Source: Sulfobacillus acidophilus DSM 10332 (lineage in GTDB: Bacteria; Bacillota; Sulfobacillia; Sulfobacillales; Sulfobacillaceae). Taken from it: a stretch of 64,000 nt of DNA. The translations under genes were made by a program, and so were the position numbers. The notes under the pieces were generated by a model that saw nothing but the letters and a program-made list of their open reading frames with translations, did no database searches and was not told the origin of the DNA. Positions 1 to 11,024 of this stretch are shown piece after piece. The stretch covers positions 2,820,270-2,884,269 of the forward strand of contig CP003179.1 in NCBI GenBank assembly GCA_000237975.1, read 5' to 3'. Numbering within the stretch: the first letter of the stretch is position 1; each line of letters starts with the position of its first letter.

Positions 1-1442
1 CTGGCGTGATGAGCCATACTGACCAAGTAACGAGACACCGCACGCGGGCCGTATTGACGGCGCGCTTGAGAAATGACCTGAAATGTCTCTTTCAGCTCGG
101 CGGTAACGGACGACGAAGGAATCCACGCCGGTGGATGCTCAATCAATTGCGCTAACACCTTCATCTTGTCGCGCTCGGATAATGTCCGATATTCCTCACC
201 GGCCAGATCGACCACGCCTTCAATGTGCACGCGGCTATGCTGGCGAATATCCAAACTGGCCAAGTGAAATCCGAAGATATCGATCTGACGCAAAAGGCGC
301 TTTAGTTCATAGGGCCAACGGTCGGGATCGGCATCCCAAAAACGACCTAACTGCTCCACATCCTGCCGAAATTGATGCGCTTGCCGATATCCGCGAGGAT
401 CGTGGTTCAGCGTTGCCGCCAGCCGCTCGCGCATCAGGCCGACCATCTGCCGCAGAGGCTCCATCGGGTACCGCCGCGCCAAGACATCCGCCACGTCAGG
501 AAACTCTTCGGCCAAAAGCGCAATCCACCGCCGGCATTGTTCGCTCTTCTCCAGATACCGATCGCTTGCCGTTAAGGTCCGCTCCAAATCATCCAACAGC
601 GGCTGATAAAGTCGCAAAATCGTCTCTTGATGCCGCCGAAGCGTGTGCTCGGTCACCTGAGCGGTCACCTGGGGATGCCCGTCGCGGTCGCCCCCAATCC
701 AGGAGTCCACCGCCCAGTCAATCCGCCCCAACCGATGCCGAGCCAAGACCTGATCGAGTTCCAGCAAGAGATCCGGTAACATGGAAAATAAACTGTGTTC
801 TAAATAAAAAATGCCAAGCTCCACTTCGTCAAGCACCGTCGGGCGATCCTGACGCCGACTGGGGGTTCGCCAAAGCGCCCGAATCTCTTCCCGCAACCGG
901 AAGATTTGCGTGTCATGTTGAGCATGGGCTACCGAGACACCCGATGCGGGATCCAAGAGCTGGCCTAATTTGCGAATGTGCTGCAAGATCGTCCGTCGCG
1001 TACTTTCCGTCGGATGAAACGTAAGCACCATACGACCTACAAGGGGGCGGCCAAACGGCTCGGCCTGCCGCTGATCCAAGAGCTTGGCCAATTGATTCAA
1101 CGATCCACGGGGTGGCTCACTGCCATCTTTCCGGCGCATTTCGACGACTTTAGCCCGCGCCAAATCCTCGGCCAGGTTTTGCAATCGAAGCCGCTCCGTA
1201 AAATACCGAGCCAATGCTTCCGCTTCCCGTACATCCGGCTTGGGCTGGAACCCGCCGGATTCCCGATGCTGCAGCACCTCATCGAAATATCCGTGCGCGT
1301 CATCCACCAAGTGAGGATTATCTTCTCCCCGAACCACATCATCCAATAGCGACCACAGCAAGTTCACCATTGGCCGCCATAAATCAACATGCCCAGTGGA
1401 CGAAATAGTCCCCGTTCGATTTGCCAATGGTTGCGCCTGCAA
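1..1442 (-). CDS. ppc: Phosphoenolpyruvate carboxylase, C-terminal part beyond the left edge
   Basis: Carboxylates phosphoenolpyruvate with bicarbonate to oxaloacetate in the cytoplasm (anaplerosis). The minus-strand frame stays open from about 1442 to the window edge, roughly 480 residues of a family usually about 900 long. It shows the PEPC signature LTFHPTESTRR (near 1050-1020) with the catalytic histidine, then WIGGDRDGHP (near 695) with substrate-binding arginine, and near the edge YLVSMAHHA, which fits the later family motif. The start is uncertain: I prefer TTG at 1442 behind GGAAGGAGGGAG; an ATG at 1370 is the alternative. The gene diverges from the Calvin operon, so the two may share a control region. 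Family call firm, start weak. Confidence 0.88.
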   Translation of the reverse strand, partial: MQAQPLANRTGTISSTGHVDLWRPMVNLLWSLLDDVVRGEDNPHLVDDAHGYFDEVLQHRESGGFQPKPDVREAEALARYFTERLRLQNLAEDLARAKVVEMRRKDGSEPPRGSLNQLAKLLDQRQAEPFGRPLVGRMVLTFHPTESTRRTILQHIRKLGQLLDPASGVSVAHAQHDTQIFRLREEIRALWRTPSRRQDRPTVLDEVELGIFYLEHSLFSMLPDLLLELDQVLARHRLGRIDWAVDSWIGGDRDGHPQVTAQVTEHTLRRHQETILRLYQPLLDDLERTLTASDRYLEKSEQCRRWIALLAEEFPDVADVLARRYPMEPLRQMVGLMRERLAATLNHDPRGYRQAHQFRQDVEQLGRFWDADPDRWPYELKRLLRQIDIFGFHLASLDIRQHSRVHIEGVVDLAGEEYRTLSERDKMKVLAQLIEHPPAWIPSSSVTAELKETFQVISQARRQYGPRAVSRYLVSMAHHA

Positions 1443-1553
1443 CTTTCCGCAGGCTCCCTCCTTCCGCTGTCGCCAAAATATTATGTTTAAGCATACCGTT
1501 CCCCAGACGGATTGGGTAGTAGGTTTTCCCCGAAATTACCGTTGACCTTGTGT

Positions 1554-1594
1554 ATTTTTACATTTCACCCGTCAATTTTTACAATTCACCTGCC
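1554..1594. repeat. Tandem direct repeat of about 20 bp, 21-bp period
   Basis: ATTTTTACATTTCACCCGTC at 1554 and ATTTTTACAATTCACCTGCC at 1575 match at 16 of 20 positions. The 21-bp spacing puts both copies on the same DNA face, as expected of a paired protein-binding site. The function is inferred from position only. Confidence 0.5.
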
Positions 1595-1620
1595 AAAACC
1601 GACGATTGGCGGATAATTTA

Positions 1621-1634
1621 GTGAACGTGTTCAC
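1621..1634. promoter_or_regulatory. Palindromic operator-like site
   Basis: GTGAAC and GTTCAC are perfect inverted 6-bp arms around a central GT, about 260 bp upstream of fba. This size and symmetry suit a dimeric repressor or activator. No cognate regulator is in the window. Confidence 0.35.
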
Positions 1635-1813
1635 ATGCACATATAACATATCAGCAAGGCTGCGATCCCCATTCCCCAAGGTAAAACGGTTCTAATTTTC
1701 AGAATACCTTGTAAGGTGATCCGCTGCACCCAACGCGCCCATTTACTTGCGTAGCACTCGGACAGCATCAGGCATACGGAAAGTCCAGAATAATTCGAGA
1801 CATGACCGGCCGA

Positions 1814-1840
1814 GAGCACCAAAAGACAATTTTTGTGCTC
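1814..1840. repeat. Inverted repeat in the fba leader
   Basis: GAGCACCAAAA and TTTTTGTGCTC form 11-bp arms with one mismatch around a 5-base loop, 53 bp before the fba start codon. It could be an operator, or a stem-loop in the mRNA leader; there is no terminator T-run directly after it on the plus strand. Confidence 0.4.
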
Positions 1841-1893
1841 GGCAGCGGCGGTGGGTGATGATTTTTTTAAATTGACGGAAGGGAGAGAGAACC

Positions 1894-2760
1894 GTGGGTT
1901 TTGCGTCCTTTCGCACTATTGTGCGCGATGCCTTCGAACATGGATATGCCGTCGGGCATATCAACATTAATAACCTGGAATTTGTCCAAGCGATCGTGGA
2001 CGCCGCCGAGGCGGAGGAAGCCCCTGTAATTTTAGGGGTCAGCGAAGGCGCGATCAAATATATGGGGCTCGACTATACCGTTGCTCTGGCACGTACGGCG
2101 GCGGAGCGGGCTAAAGTCCCTGTCATGCTTCATCTCGACCACGGTTCCAGCTTTGAATGGGTTGTCCGGGCAGTCCGCGCCGGATTTTCTTCCGTCATGA
2201 TTGATGGGTCTCATTTGCCGCTGGAAGAAAACATTCGGCTGACCCAACGAGTCGTAGAGCTGTGTCATCCCCTCGGGATTGATGTGGAGGGCGAATTAGG
2301 CCGTATTGGCGGAACCGATGATGACCTCACGGTGGATGAACGGCTCGCCACGTTGGCACGACCGGAAGATGCCGAAAAATTCGTCTCGAGTACCGGCGTC
2401 GACGCGCTGGCCGCCGCCATTGGGTCCGCCCATGGACGATACAAAGGGCGTCCCCAACTCGACTTCGATCGTCTCGTCGCGATCCGCCGAGCCACCAACA
2501 CCCCATTGGTACTCCACGGGGGATCGGGAATTCCCGATGAAGACGTGGTCCGGGCGATTTCGTTGGGAATTGCGAAAGTCAATATTAATACCGAAAACCA
2601 AGAGGCCTTCACCGCCACCGTTCGAGCCCTCTTGCAAAAGAACCCGGATGTCTATGATCCGCGGAAATATCTGGCGCCTGCTCGGGATGCGATTAAGGAA
2701 ACCGTACGGGCCAAGCTACGGCTTTTGGGTTCCTCGCATCGTGTCCTAACATCGGTTTAA
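1894..2760 (+). CDS. fba: Class II (zinc) fructose-bisphosphate aldolase
   Basis: Condenses dihydroxyacetone phosphate with glyceraldehyde-3-phosphate (or erythrose-4-phosphate in the Calvin cycle). The 288-residue length is normal for the family. Class II signatures are visible: HLDHGSSFE with zinc and catalytic residues, VEGELGRIGG, SAHGRYKG, VLHGGSGIP and KVNINTENQ. The start is GTG at 1894 behind GGAAGGGAGAGAG. It is the first gene of the carbon-fixation run and is followed 32 bp later by phosphoribulokinase, so its job here is regeneration of the CO2 acceptor. Call firm; exact substrate preference cannot be read from sequence. Confidence 0.93.
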   Translation: MGFASFRTIVRDAFEHGYAVGHININNLEFVQAIVDAAEAEEAPVILGVSEGAIKYMGLDYTVALARTAAERAKVPVMLHLDHGSSFEWVVRAVRAGFSSVMIDGSHLPLEENIRLTQRVVELCHPLGIDVEGELGRIGGTDDDLTVDERLATLARPEDAEKFVSSTGVDALAAAIGSAHGRYKGRPQLDFDRLVAIRRATNTPLVLHGGSGIPDEDVVRAISLGIAKVNINTENQEAFTATVRALLQKNPDVYDPRKYLAPARDAIKETVRAKLRLLGSSHRVLTSV

Positions 2761-2792
2761 CAAACATGAGTGAGGTGAAGGAGGTGAATACG

Positions 2793-3734
2793 ATGAATCC
2801 GTCCCGCCGGGTTGTCATGGTAGGGATTTGCGGCGACAGTGGTGCGGGTAAATCCACGTATGCCCACGCTTTGCGTGAGCTTTTGGATCCCGAGCGAGTC
2901 ACCGTCATCACCTTAGACGACTATCATTCGCTCAACCGACACGAACGGAACGCTATCGGCATCACTGCGCTCCATCCTTGGAAAGCGAATAACCTCGGCC
3001 TTCTAACCGAACATGTGTGGGCTCTTCGGCGTGGTCAGTCCATTGTCAAACCGACCTATGATCATGCGACGGGAGAGTTTGGGGCCCCCGAAGAGATCGT
3101 CCCTCGCGACATTGTGATTTTGGAGGGACTCCACACGTTTTATCTCGAGCGGCTTCGGGAAGCCTTAGACCTGAAAATCTACTTCGACACCGACATTCAG
3201 TTGCGGGTGCAGTGGAAAATTGCGCGCGACTCCAGCCAACGGGGTTATACCCCGGAGGAAGTGATGGCGGAGATCGAGCGGCGGCGGCCCGATGTAGAAC
3301 GCTACATTGAACCCCAAAAGGCCCTCGCCGATATTGTGATTCACTACCTGCCGGACAACGAAACGCCTCCCCATCCGGATTATCCGGATCCTGTACGAGT
3401 CCGTTTTGCCGAACGGTTACGCGGATCCAAACGGCGCCTGGTAAAATGGTTGGCTTTGGCCGGCCAATTGGGACTGATCCAAACCGACCACTTCCATGAC
3501 CATATCATCGGGGAAGAAATGGAAATCGCCTCGGTATCGGGTATCACCGACAGTAAAACCCTAAACTCCCTGATCGAAATGGTCAGTGAACGGCAACTCG
3601 TCACCGAAAGGGTGCGCCAACAACTCGAAGCGCGCCACCACGATCCGGTGATTGTCTCCCGCATCTTGGTTGCCAGCATGATTGCTCATCTCGGTCATCA
3701 AAGTCGCCAAGACGTCTCGGCAGAATTGCGGTAA
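2793..3734 (+). CDS. prk: Phosphoribulokinase
   Basis: Phosphorylates ribulose-5-phosphate with ATP to ribulose-1,5-bisphosphate, the RuBisCO substrate. A P-loop GDSGAGKST spans residues 14-22, followed by the LDDYHSLNR region and an acidic/basic kinase core. An in-frame ATG lies at 2766, but GGAGGTG at 2780-2786 is placed correctly for the ATG at 2793, giving 313 residues; I use that start. The kinase sits between fba and rpe in the same operon. Together with RuBisCO it shows a working Calvin cycle rather than RuBisCO in another pathway. Confidence 0.94.
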   Translation: MNPSRRVVMVGICGDSGAGKSTYAHALRELLDPERVTVITLDDYHSLNRHERNAIGITALHPWKANNLGLLTEHVWALRRGQSIVKPTYDHATGEFGAPEEIVPRDIVILEGLHTFYLERLREALDLKIYFDTDIQLRVQWKIARDSSQRGYTPEEVMAEIERRRPDVERYIEPQKALADIVIHYLPDNETPPHPDYPDPVRVRFAERLRGSKRRLVKWLALAGQLGLIQTDHFHDHIIGEEMEIASVSGITDSKTLNSLIEMVSERQLVTERVRQQLEARHHDPVIVSRILVASMIAHLGHQSRQDVSAELR

Positions 3735-3781
3735 CCGGCTAACGGAACAAGGGATTTTTACTCCCGAGAGGAGGGGGCTTC

Positions 3782-4480
3782 ATGTCGCATACCCCATTAC
3801 CGGTTCTGATCGCCCCGTCTATTCTCAGCGCAGATTTCGGCCATTTGGCCGACGACGTGCGGGATGTGGTTAATCGGGGAGCCGATTGGATTCACGTGGA
3901 TGTCATGGACGGGCGCTTTGTGCCCAACATTACCATGGGTCCGGTGGTTGTCGAAGGGATTCGCCCGGTGACCGACCGCCCGTTGGATGTTCATCTGATG
4001 ATTGTCGAGCCGGAGCGTTACTTGGAGGACTTTGCCCGTGCCGGCGCCGAGCGCATCAGCGTCCACGCGGAAGCCACGCCCCATCTGCACCGGGCCCTAG
4101 AAATGATTCACGGCCTGGGCAAATTGGCTGGCGTCGCATTAAACCCGTCGACCCCGGTCAGCGCCATTTATCATGTGGCGGAAAATCTGGACCTGGTTCT
4201 GCTGATGACCGTCAACCCCGGATTTGGGGGGCAATCCTTCATACGCCCAATGCTGACGAAAATCCGGGAGACGCGGGATTGGCTCGACCGGCAGGGCCTC
4301 ACACACGTTCCGATTGAAGTCGACGGCGGGATTAACCCGGAAACGGCCAAGTGGGCCATCGAAAGTGGCGCCACGGTGATGGTGGCAGGATCCGCGATCT
4401 TCCGCGCCCCGGATCGGACCCTTATGATTCAACAAATTCGGCAGGCGGCTTCGCATCCGTCTGTACCCATCAGCCGATAA
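3782..4480 (+). CDS. rpe: Ribulose-phosphate 3-epimerase
   Basis: Interconverts xylulose-5-phosphate and ribulose-5-phosphate, supplying phosphoribulokinase. The 232-residue TIM barrel shows HVDVMDGRFVPNITMGP near the N-terminus, MTVNPGFGGQSF mid-protein and EVDGGIN near the C-terminus, which carry the metal and phosphate ligands of the family. The ATG follows GAGAGGAGGGGG. The next gene, cbbL, starts 22 bp downstream, so the two are almost surely co-transcribed. Confidence 0.94.
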   Translation: MSHTPLPVLIAPSILSADFGHLADDVRDVVNRGADWIHVDVMDGRFVPNITMGPVVVEGIRPVTDRPLDVHLMIVEPERYLEDFARAGAERISVHAEATPHLHRALEMIHGLGKLAGVALNPSTPVSAIYHVAENLDLVLLMTVNPGFGGQSFIRPMLTKIRETRDWLDRQGLTHVPIEVDGGINPETAKWAIESGATVMVAGSAIFRAPDRTLMIQQIRQAASHPSVPISR

Positions 4481-5941
<1,461 letters not shown>

Positions 5942-5972
5942 TCCACACCGCCAAATTAAAGGAGTGTAGAGT

Positions 5973-6395
5973 ATGCCATTTCATTTAACCCAAGGGACGT
6001 TTTCCTTCCTCCCGCCTCTCAACGACGATCAGATTCGCGCCCAAATCCAATATGCCATCAACAACGGCTGGGCGATCAACATCGAATTTACCGATGATCC
6101 GCATCCTCGCAACTTTCTATGGGACATGTGGGGCTTGCCGATGTTTGACCTGCAAGACCCGGCCGCGGTCATGTACGAGTTAAACCAGTGCAAAGAGGCG
6201 TATCCGCATCATTACATCCGGATTAACGCCTATGACAGCAGCCTAGGCCGTCAAACCACCGCCTTGTCCTTTATTGTCAATCGCCCGCCGTCCGACCCGG
6301 GCATGAACGTCATCCGGCAAGAAGGTCCCGATCGGCAGATTCGGTACACCATTCACAGCTACGCCACCGACAACCCGCCGGGAAGCCGCCTTTAA
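5973..6395 (+). CDS. cbbS: RuBisCO small subunit
   Basis: Small subunit of the L8S8 holoenzyme. The 140-residue protein has the family core ([11 protein letters not shown], then [27 protein letters not shown] cut across its middle, and [10 protein letters not shown]). The C-terminal stretch beyond the core is the extension seen in red-type small subunits, where it helps assembly. It lies 31 bp after cbbL behind AAAGGAGTG and 39 bp before cbbX. Confidence 0.95.
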   Translation: MPFHLTQGTFSFLPPLNDDQIRAQIQYAINNGWAINIEFTDDPHPRNFLWDMWGLPMFDLQDPAAVMYELNQCKEAYPHHYIRINAYDSSLGRQTTALSFIVNRPPSDPGMNVIRQEGPDRQIRYTIHSYATDNPPGSRL

Positions 6396-6434
6396 GCGGC
6401 CCCCCGGCCCCTCTGGTAAAGGAGATGACCGACG

Positions 6435-7349
6435 ATGAGCACCTACGACGCGACGACGGATGTCCAGCCTACTTGGGTTGATTTCGAACAAGTGCTGAAA
6501 GAATCCCAGGTGCTAGAAGTCTTGGAACGGTTAGACCAAGACTTGGTCGGCTTAATCCCGGTGAAAACGCGAATTCGCGAAATCGCGGCCTTGCTGTTGG
6601 TCGACCGGATGCGACGGACTATGGAACTCAATTCCAGCCCACCGTCGCTCCATATGTCCTTTACCGGCAACCCCGGCACCGGCAAGACAACGGTGGCCAT
6701 GCGCATGGCGGAAGTCCTCCATCGTTTGGGTTATGTCCGAAAAGGCCATTTGGTCGCGGTGACCCGCGACGACCTGGTTGGCCAGTACATTGGCCACACG
6801 GCCCCCAAAACCAAAGAGGTTTTAAAGCGAGCGATGGGCGGCGTATTGTTCATCGACGAAGCCTATTATCTCTATCGGCAAGAAAACGAACGGGATTACG
6901 GCCAGGAGACCATCGAAATTCTCTTGCAAGTGATGGAAAACCAACGAGACGACTTGGTCGTCATTCTGGCCGGCTATAAAGACCGGATGGAAACCTTTTT
7001 CAAGTCCAACCCCGGGATGAGTTCCCGGATTGCCCACCACATCGACTTTCCGGATTACACGCCGGAAGAATTGTGGGCCATTGCGCAGTTGATGGCCGCT
7101 CAAATGCAATACCGGTTTAGCGACGAGGGCGGTGCGGCTATGCAGGAATACATTCGGCGTCGCCTCACCATGCCACACTTTGCAAACGCCCGGAGTATTC
7201 GAAACGCCATTGATCGGGCACGCCTACGTCATGCAAACCGTCTATTTGCCAAAGGGGGGCGGGTCAGCAAAGAAGCCCTCATGACGTTGGAAGCGGAAGA
7301 CATCCTCCAAAGCCGCGTCTTTGTCGAAAACGAACCGGATGCCGGTTGA
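6435..7349 (+). CDS. cbbX: Red-type RuBisCO activase CbbX (AAA+ ATPase)
   Basis: Uses ATP to remodel inhibited RuBisCO by pulling on the large-subunit C-terminus. The 304-residue protein has Walker A GNPGTGKT (residues 78-85), Walker [14 protein letters not shown] and a C-terminal AAA+ lid. It is the last gene before a strong terminator, so fba-prk-rpe-cbbL-cbbS-cbbX can form one transcript. CbbX pairs only with red-type RuBisCO, in agreement with cbbL and cbbS. Confidence 0.95.
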   Translation: MSTYDATTDVQPTWVDFEQVLKESQVLEVLERLDQDLVGLIPVKTRIREIAALLLVDRMRRTMELNSSPPSLHMSFTGNPGTGKTTVAMRMAEVLHRLGYVRKGHLVAVTRDDLVGQYIGHTAPKTKEVLKRAMGGVLFIDEAYYLYRQENERDYGQETIEILLQVMENQRDDLVVILAGYKDRMETFFKSNPGMSSRIAHHIDFPDYTPEELWAIAQLMAAQMQYRFSDEGGAAMQEYIRRRLTMPHFANARSIRNAIDRARLRHANRLFAKGGRVSKEALMTLEAEDILQSRVFVENEPDAG

Positions 7350-7352
7350 CCT

Positions 7353-7383
7353 GTGCGGGGCTCGTGCCCCGCACTCTTTTTTA
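7353..7383 (+). terminator. Rho-independent terminator after cbbX
   Basis: GTGCGGGGC and GCCCCGCAC form a perfect 9-bp GC-rich stem with a TCGT loop, followed by a T-rich run. It ends the RuBisCO transcript or attenuates read-through into gap. Confidence 0.88.
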
Positions 7384-7409
7384 TCACAATATTCTTTGTC
7401 TTTTGATGA

Positions 7410-8438
<1,029 letters not shown>

Positions 8439-8464
8439 ATCCGGAATTTATCAGGGAGGCTTTC

Positions 8465-10489
8465 ATGATGGCAATCAACAATCCGTCTGCCGAACTCGAC
8501 CAACGTATGATTAATACGCTGCGCACGCTGGCCATCGATGCGGTGGAACAAGCCAATTCGGGACATCCCGGAATGCCCATGGGAGCCGCCCCAATGGCGC
8601 ATGTGTTGTGGACCCGGTTTCTTCGACATAACCCCAAAAATCCTCGCTGGGTCAATCGTGACCGCTTTATCCTGTCCGCCGGTCACGGTTCGATGTTGCT
8701 CTATGCCCTTTTATATCTCACGGGCTATGACATTAGCCTGGATGACTTAAAACGGTTTCGCCAATGGGGGTCGAAGGCCGCCGGCCATCCGGAATACGGC
8801 TGGACCCCGGGAGTGGAAACCACCACCGGCCCGTTAGGCCAGGGATTTGCCACCGGCGTGGGGATGGCCATTGCCGAACGCCATTTGGCTGCCCGCTATA
8901 ACCAGCCGGGCTTTCCCCTCATTGATCACTATACGTACGCCATCGTCAGTGACGGCGACTTAATGGAAGGCATCGCCTCAGAAGCCGCGTCCTTGGCCGG
9001 CCATCTCAAACTGGGCAAACTGATTTATCTCTACGATAACAACCATATTTCCATTGAAGGCACTACCGACGTGGCGTTCACCGAAAATGTGGGAGCCCGC
9101 TTTAAAGCTTATGGCTGGCATGTACTCACGGTAGATGACGGGAACGACATTCAAGCCATCCACGAAGCGATCGTCAGTGCACGCTCGACCCCTGACCAGC
9201 CCAGCTTGATAATGGTCCGAACCCATATCGGCTATGGTAGTCCTAACAAACAAGACACCCCGGATGCGCATGGAGCCCCTCTCGGTAAAGAAGAAGCCCG
9301 TTTAGCCAAACAAGCTTATGGCTGGCCGGAAGATCAGCCGTTTTGGGTTCCCACGGAAGTACTGAGTCAATACCGTACCCAGGAATCTCTAGGACCGTTA
9401 TGGGAGCGGCAATGGCAAACGCTATGGCGAGAGTATCAACAGAAGTTTCCGGAACTGGCCCGGTCTTTGCGATCGATATGGGAAGCCGATAGTCCGAGCT
9501 GGCCCGATGTGCCCCCCTTTCCGTCCGGACAAGAAATGGCCACGCGTACCGCGTCCGGCCGCGTGATTAACCTCATTGCCGACCAACGCCCCCATTTTAT
9601 CGGCGGGTCGGCCGATTTGGGCCCATCCAACGAAACCCGCATCAAAAACGGGGGCGATTTTACCCCGGACACTCCCGACGGCAGAAATCTTCACTTCGGG
9701 GTGCGGGAACATGCGATGGGAGCCCTCTTGAACGGGATTTCCTTACATGGGGAGTTCCGGGTCTTCGGCGGCACCTTTCTCATTTTTTCGGATTACATGT
9801 TGCCCGCCATGCGGCTCGCCGCCCTCATGCATCAACCGGTCACCTATGTTTTGACTCACGACTCGATTGGCGTCGGGGAAGACGGACCGACCCACCAACC
9901 CATTGAGCAAGTGACCCATTTGCGGGCAATCCCCAATTTAGTCTTGATTCGGCCCGCAGACGCCAACGAAACGCGAGAAGCCTGGCGCCTAGCGTTCACC
10001 AGTCAATCCCGCCCGGTGGCATTGGCCCTGACCCGCCAAAAAGTTCCGGTGCTGGACGCCGATCGAACGACCGGCGTTGCCCAAGGGGCCTATATTCTCG
10101 AGGACGCCTCGACAGGTCGACCCCGATGCATTCTGTTGGCTAGCGGCTCGGAAGTGCACTTGGCTCTTGCCGCACGACAAACCTTAGAAGCCAAAGGGAT
10201 TCCCACCCGCGTGGTCAGTATGCCGTCTTGGGCACTCTTTGAAGAACAATCGGATGAATATCGTCAGAGGGTCATTCCTCCGGACGTGCCGGCGCGCATC
10301 GCGATTGAAGCGGCTTCTCCGCTGGGCTGGGACCGCTATGTAGGCCCCCAAGGCCAGATTTTGGCCATGCGCCGATTTGGTGCCTCCGCCCCCGGTCCCG
10401 AACTCTACCGTCAGTTTGGGTTTACCCCGGAAAATATCGTGGCAATCGCCGAATCGTTGGTCGCCAGTCTCGATCTGGATCGAGTATAA
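8465..10489 (+). CDS. tkt: Transketolase
   Basis: Thiamine-diphosphate enzyme that moves two-carbon units in the Calvin and pentose phosphate pathways. The 674-residue protein has [14 protein letters not shown] near the N-terminus, the ThDP-binding region SDGDLMEGI, and [17 protein letters not shown] in the pyrimidine-binding half. The frame is open upstream to 8363, but that lies inside gap; ATG at 8465 behind CAGGGAGG is the real start (a second ATG follows at once). It completes the carbon-fixation run. Sedoheptulose bisphosphatase activity may come from glpX at 15.4 kb. Confidence 0.95.
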   Translation: MMAINNPSAELDQRMINTLRTLAIDAVEQANSGHPGMPMGAAPMAHVLWTRFLRHNPKNPRWVNRDRFILSAGHGSMLLYALLYLTGYDISLDDLKRFRQWGSKAAGHPEYGWTPGVETTTGPLGQGFATGVGMAIAERHLAARYNQPGFPLIDHYTYAIVSDGDLMEGIASEAASLAGHLKLGKLIYLYDNNHISIEGTTDVAFTENVGARFKAYGWHVLTVDDGNDIQAIHEAIVSARSTPDQPSLIMVRTHIGYGSPNKQDTPDAHGAPLGKEEARLAKQAYGWPEDQPFWVPTEVLSQYRTQESLGPLWERQWQTLWREYQQKFPELARSLRSIWEADSPSWPDVPPFPSGQEMATRTASGRVINLIADQRPHFIGGSADLGPSNETRIKNGGDFTPDTPDGRNLHFGVREHAMGALLNGISLHGEFRVFGGTFLIFSDYMLPAMRLAALMHQPVTYVLTHDSIGVGEDGPTHQPIEQVTHLRAIPNLVLIRPADANETREAWRLAFTSQSRPVALALTRQKVPVLDADRTTGVAQGAYILEDASTGRPRCILLASGSEVHLALAARQTLEAKGIPTRVVSMPSWALFEEQSDEYRQRVIPPDVPARIAIEAASPLGWDRYVGPQGQILAMRRFGASAPGPELYRQFGFTPENIVAIAESLVASLDLDRV

Positions 10490-10496
10490 ACGACAC

Positions 10497-10546
10497 AATG
10501 CCGGTCCGGGTGTCGGGGGATTACTCCGGCACCCGGGGCGGGCATT
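10497..10546. terminator. Long hairpin between convergent tkt and acetyltransferase genes
   Basis: AATGCC/GGCATT outer arms and an inner CCGGGTGTCGG/CCGGCACCCGG stem (one G-U) form a large imperfect hairpin in the 55-bp convergent gap. There is no clear T-run on either side, so it may be Rho-linked or protective rather than a classic intrinsic terminator. Confidence 0.5.
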
Positions 10547-11024
10547 AATCCCAACGGAGGTGCTGAACCTCCCCCATCGTCTCCGCGCCCAACCCGCGAT
10601 AAAACCGGGAGGCTTCCTGATTCCACACCAACCACAGCATTTGTCGTACCCCACGATCCGAAGCCCAATTCCGGGCCGCTTCAAAGAGACGCCGGCCAAT
10701 GCCTTGGCCCCGCACCTCCGGTCGAACATAAAGGCGGACCAATAACGCCCACTGCTGACGCCATCTGGTCCCTGGCCACCCGAGTTCATGAATCATGATT
10801 TCAACGCTTCCCACGATTGTCCCGGTTTGTTCGGCTACGCCGATCCAGGCATCGGGATCTTCTAGCGCGCTACGATATACCGATCGCGGCTCAACCACAT
10901 CCGACATCGGAAACAGATCCGGCCGAAAACTCGCATGCCACTCATCTAACGCTCGCCACAACTCAGACACGGCCGGCCAATCGCGGATGACGGCGGGTCG
11001 AATGGTTACCGGTGCAGCGGTCAT
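10545..11024 (-). CDS. GNAT-family N-acetyltransferase
   Basis: Probable acetyl-CoA dependent N-acetyltransferase of unknown substrate. The 159-residue protein has the GNAT acetyl-CoA loop VRPEVRGQGIGRRLFEAA and a C-terminal RFYRGLGAETMG strand. Its ATG overlaps the stop of the upstream sensor kinase by 4 bases, so it is the last gene of a response regulator-kinase-acetyltransferase operon and is probably controlled with them. No substrate can be assigned. Confidence 0.82.
   Translation of the reverse strand: MTAAPVTIRPAVIRDWPAVSELWRALDEWHASFRPDLFPMSDVVEPRSVYRSALEDPDAWIGVAEQTGTIVGSVEIMIHELGWPGTRWRQQWALLVRLYVRPEVRGQGIGRRLFEAARNWASDRGVRQMLWLVWNQEASRFYRGLGAETMGEVQHLRWD

Larger units (their letters stand above)
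1443..1893. promoter_or_regulatory. Divergent intergenic control region between ppc and the Calvin cycle operon
   Basis: This 451-bp gap is the only long non-coding stretch in the window. I see no convincing gene in it. It holds a pair of 20-base direct repeats (1554-1573 and 1575-1594), a GTGAAC/GTTCAC palindrome (1621-1634) and an 11-bp inverted repeat close to fba (1814-1840). No strong sigma-A promoter pair is obvious on either strand. A regulator such as the LysR-type CbbR would be expected for red-type cbb operons, but no regulator gene is adjacent. Confidence 0.55.

Noticed and set aside
131-1024. Plus-strand open frame of 297 codons with many Arg and Pro
   Set aside because: It is the antisense shadow of the PEP carboxylase gene, whose family motifs (LTFHPTESTRR, GGDRDGHP) are on the minus strand.
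1554-1594. CRISPR-like repeats
   Set aside because: Only two copies, one-base spacing, no spacers and no cas genes in the window.
1631-2057. Small minus-strand frames in the ppc-fba gap and over fba
   Set aside because: No SD, no family motif, and partly antisense to the aldolase.
10497-10546. Insertion-sequence end or mobile-element repeat
   Set aside because: The inverted repeat is a compact hairpin in a convergent gap with no transposase or target duplication nearby.
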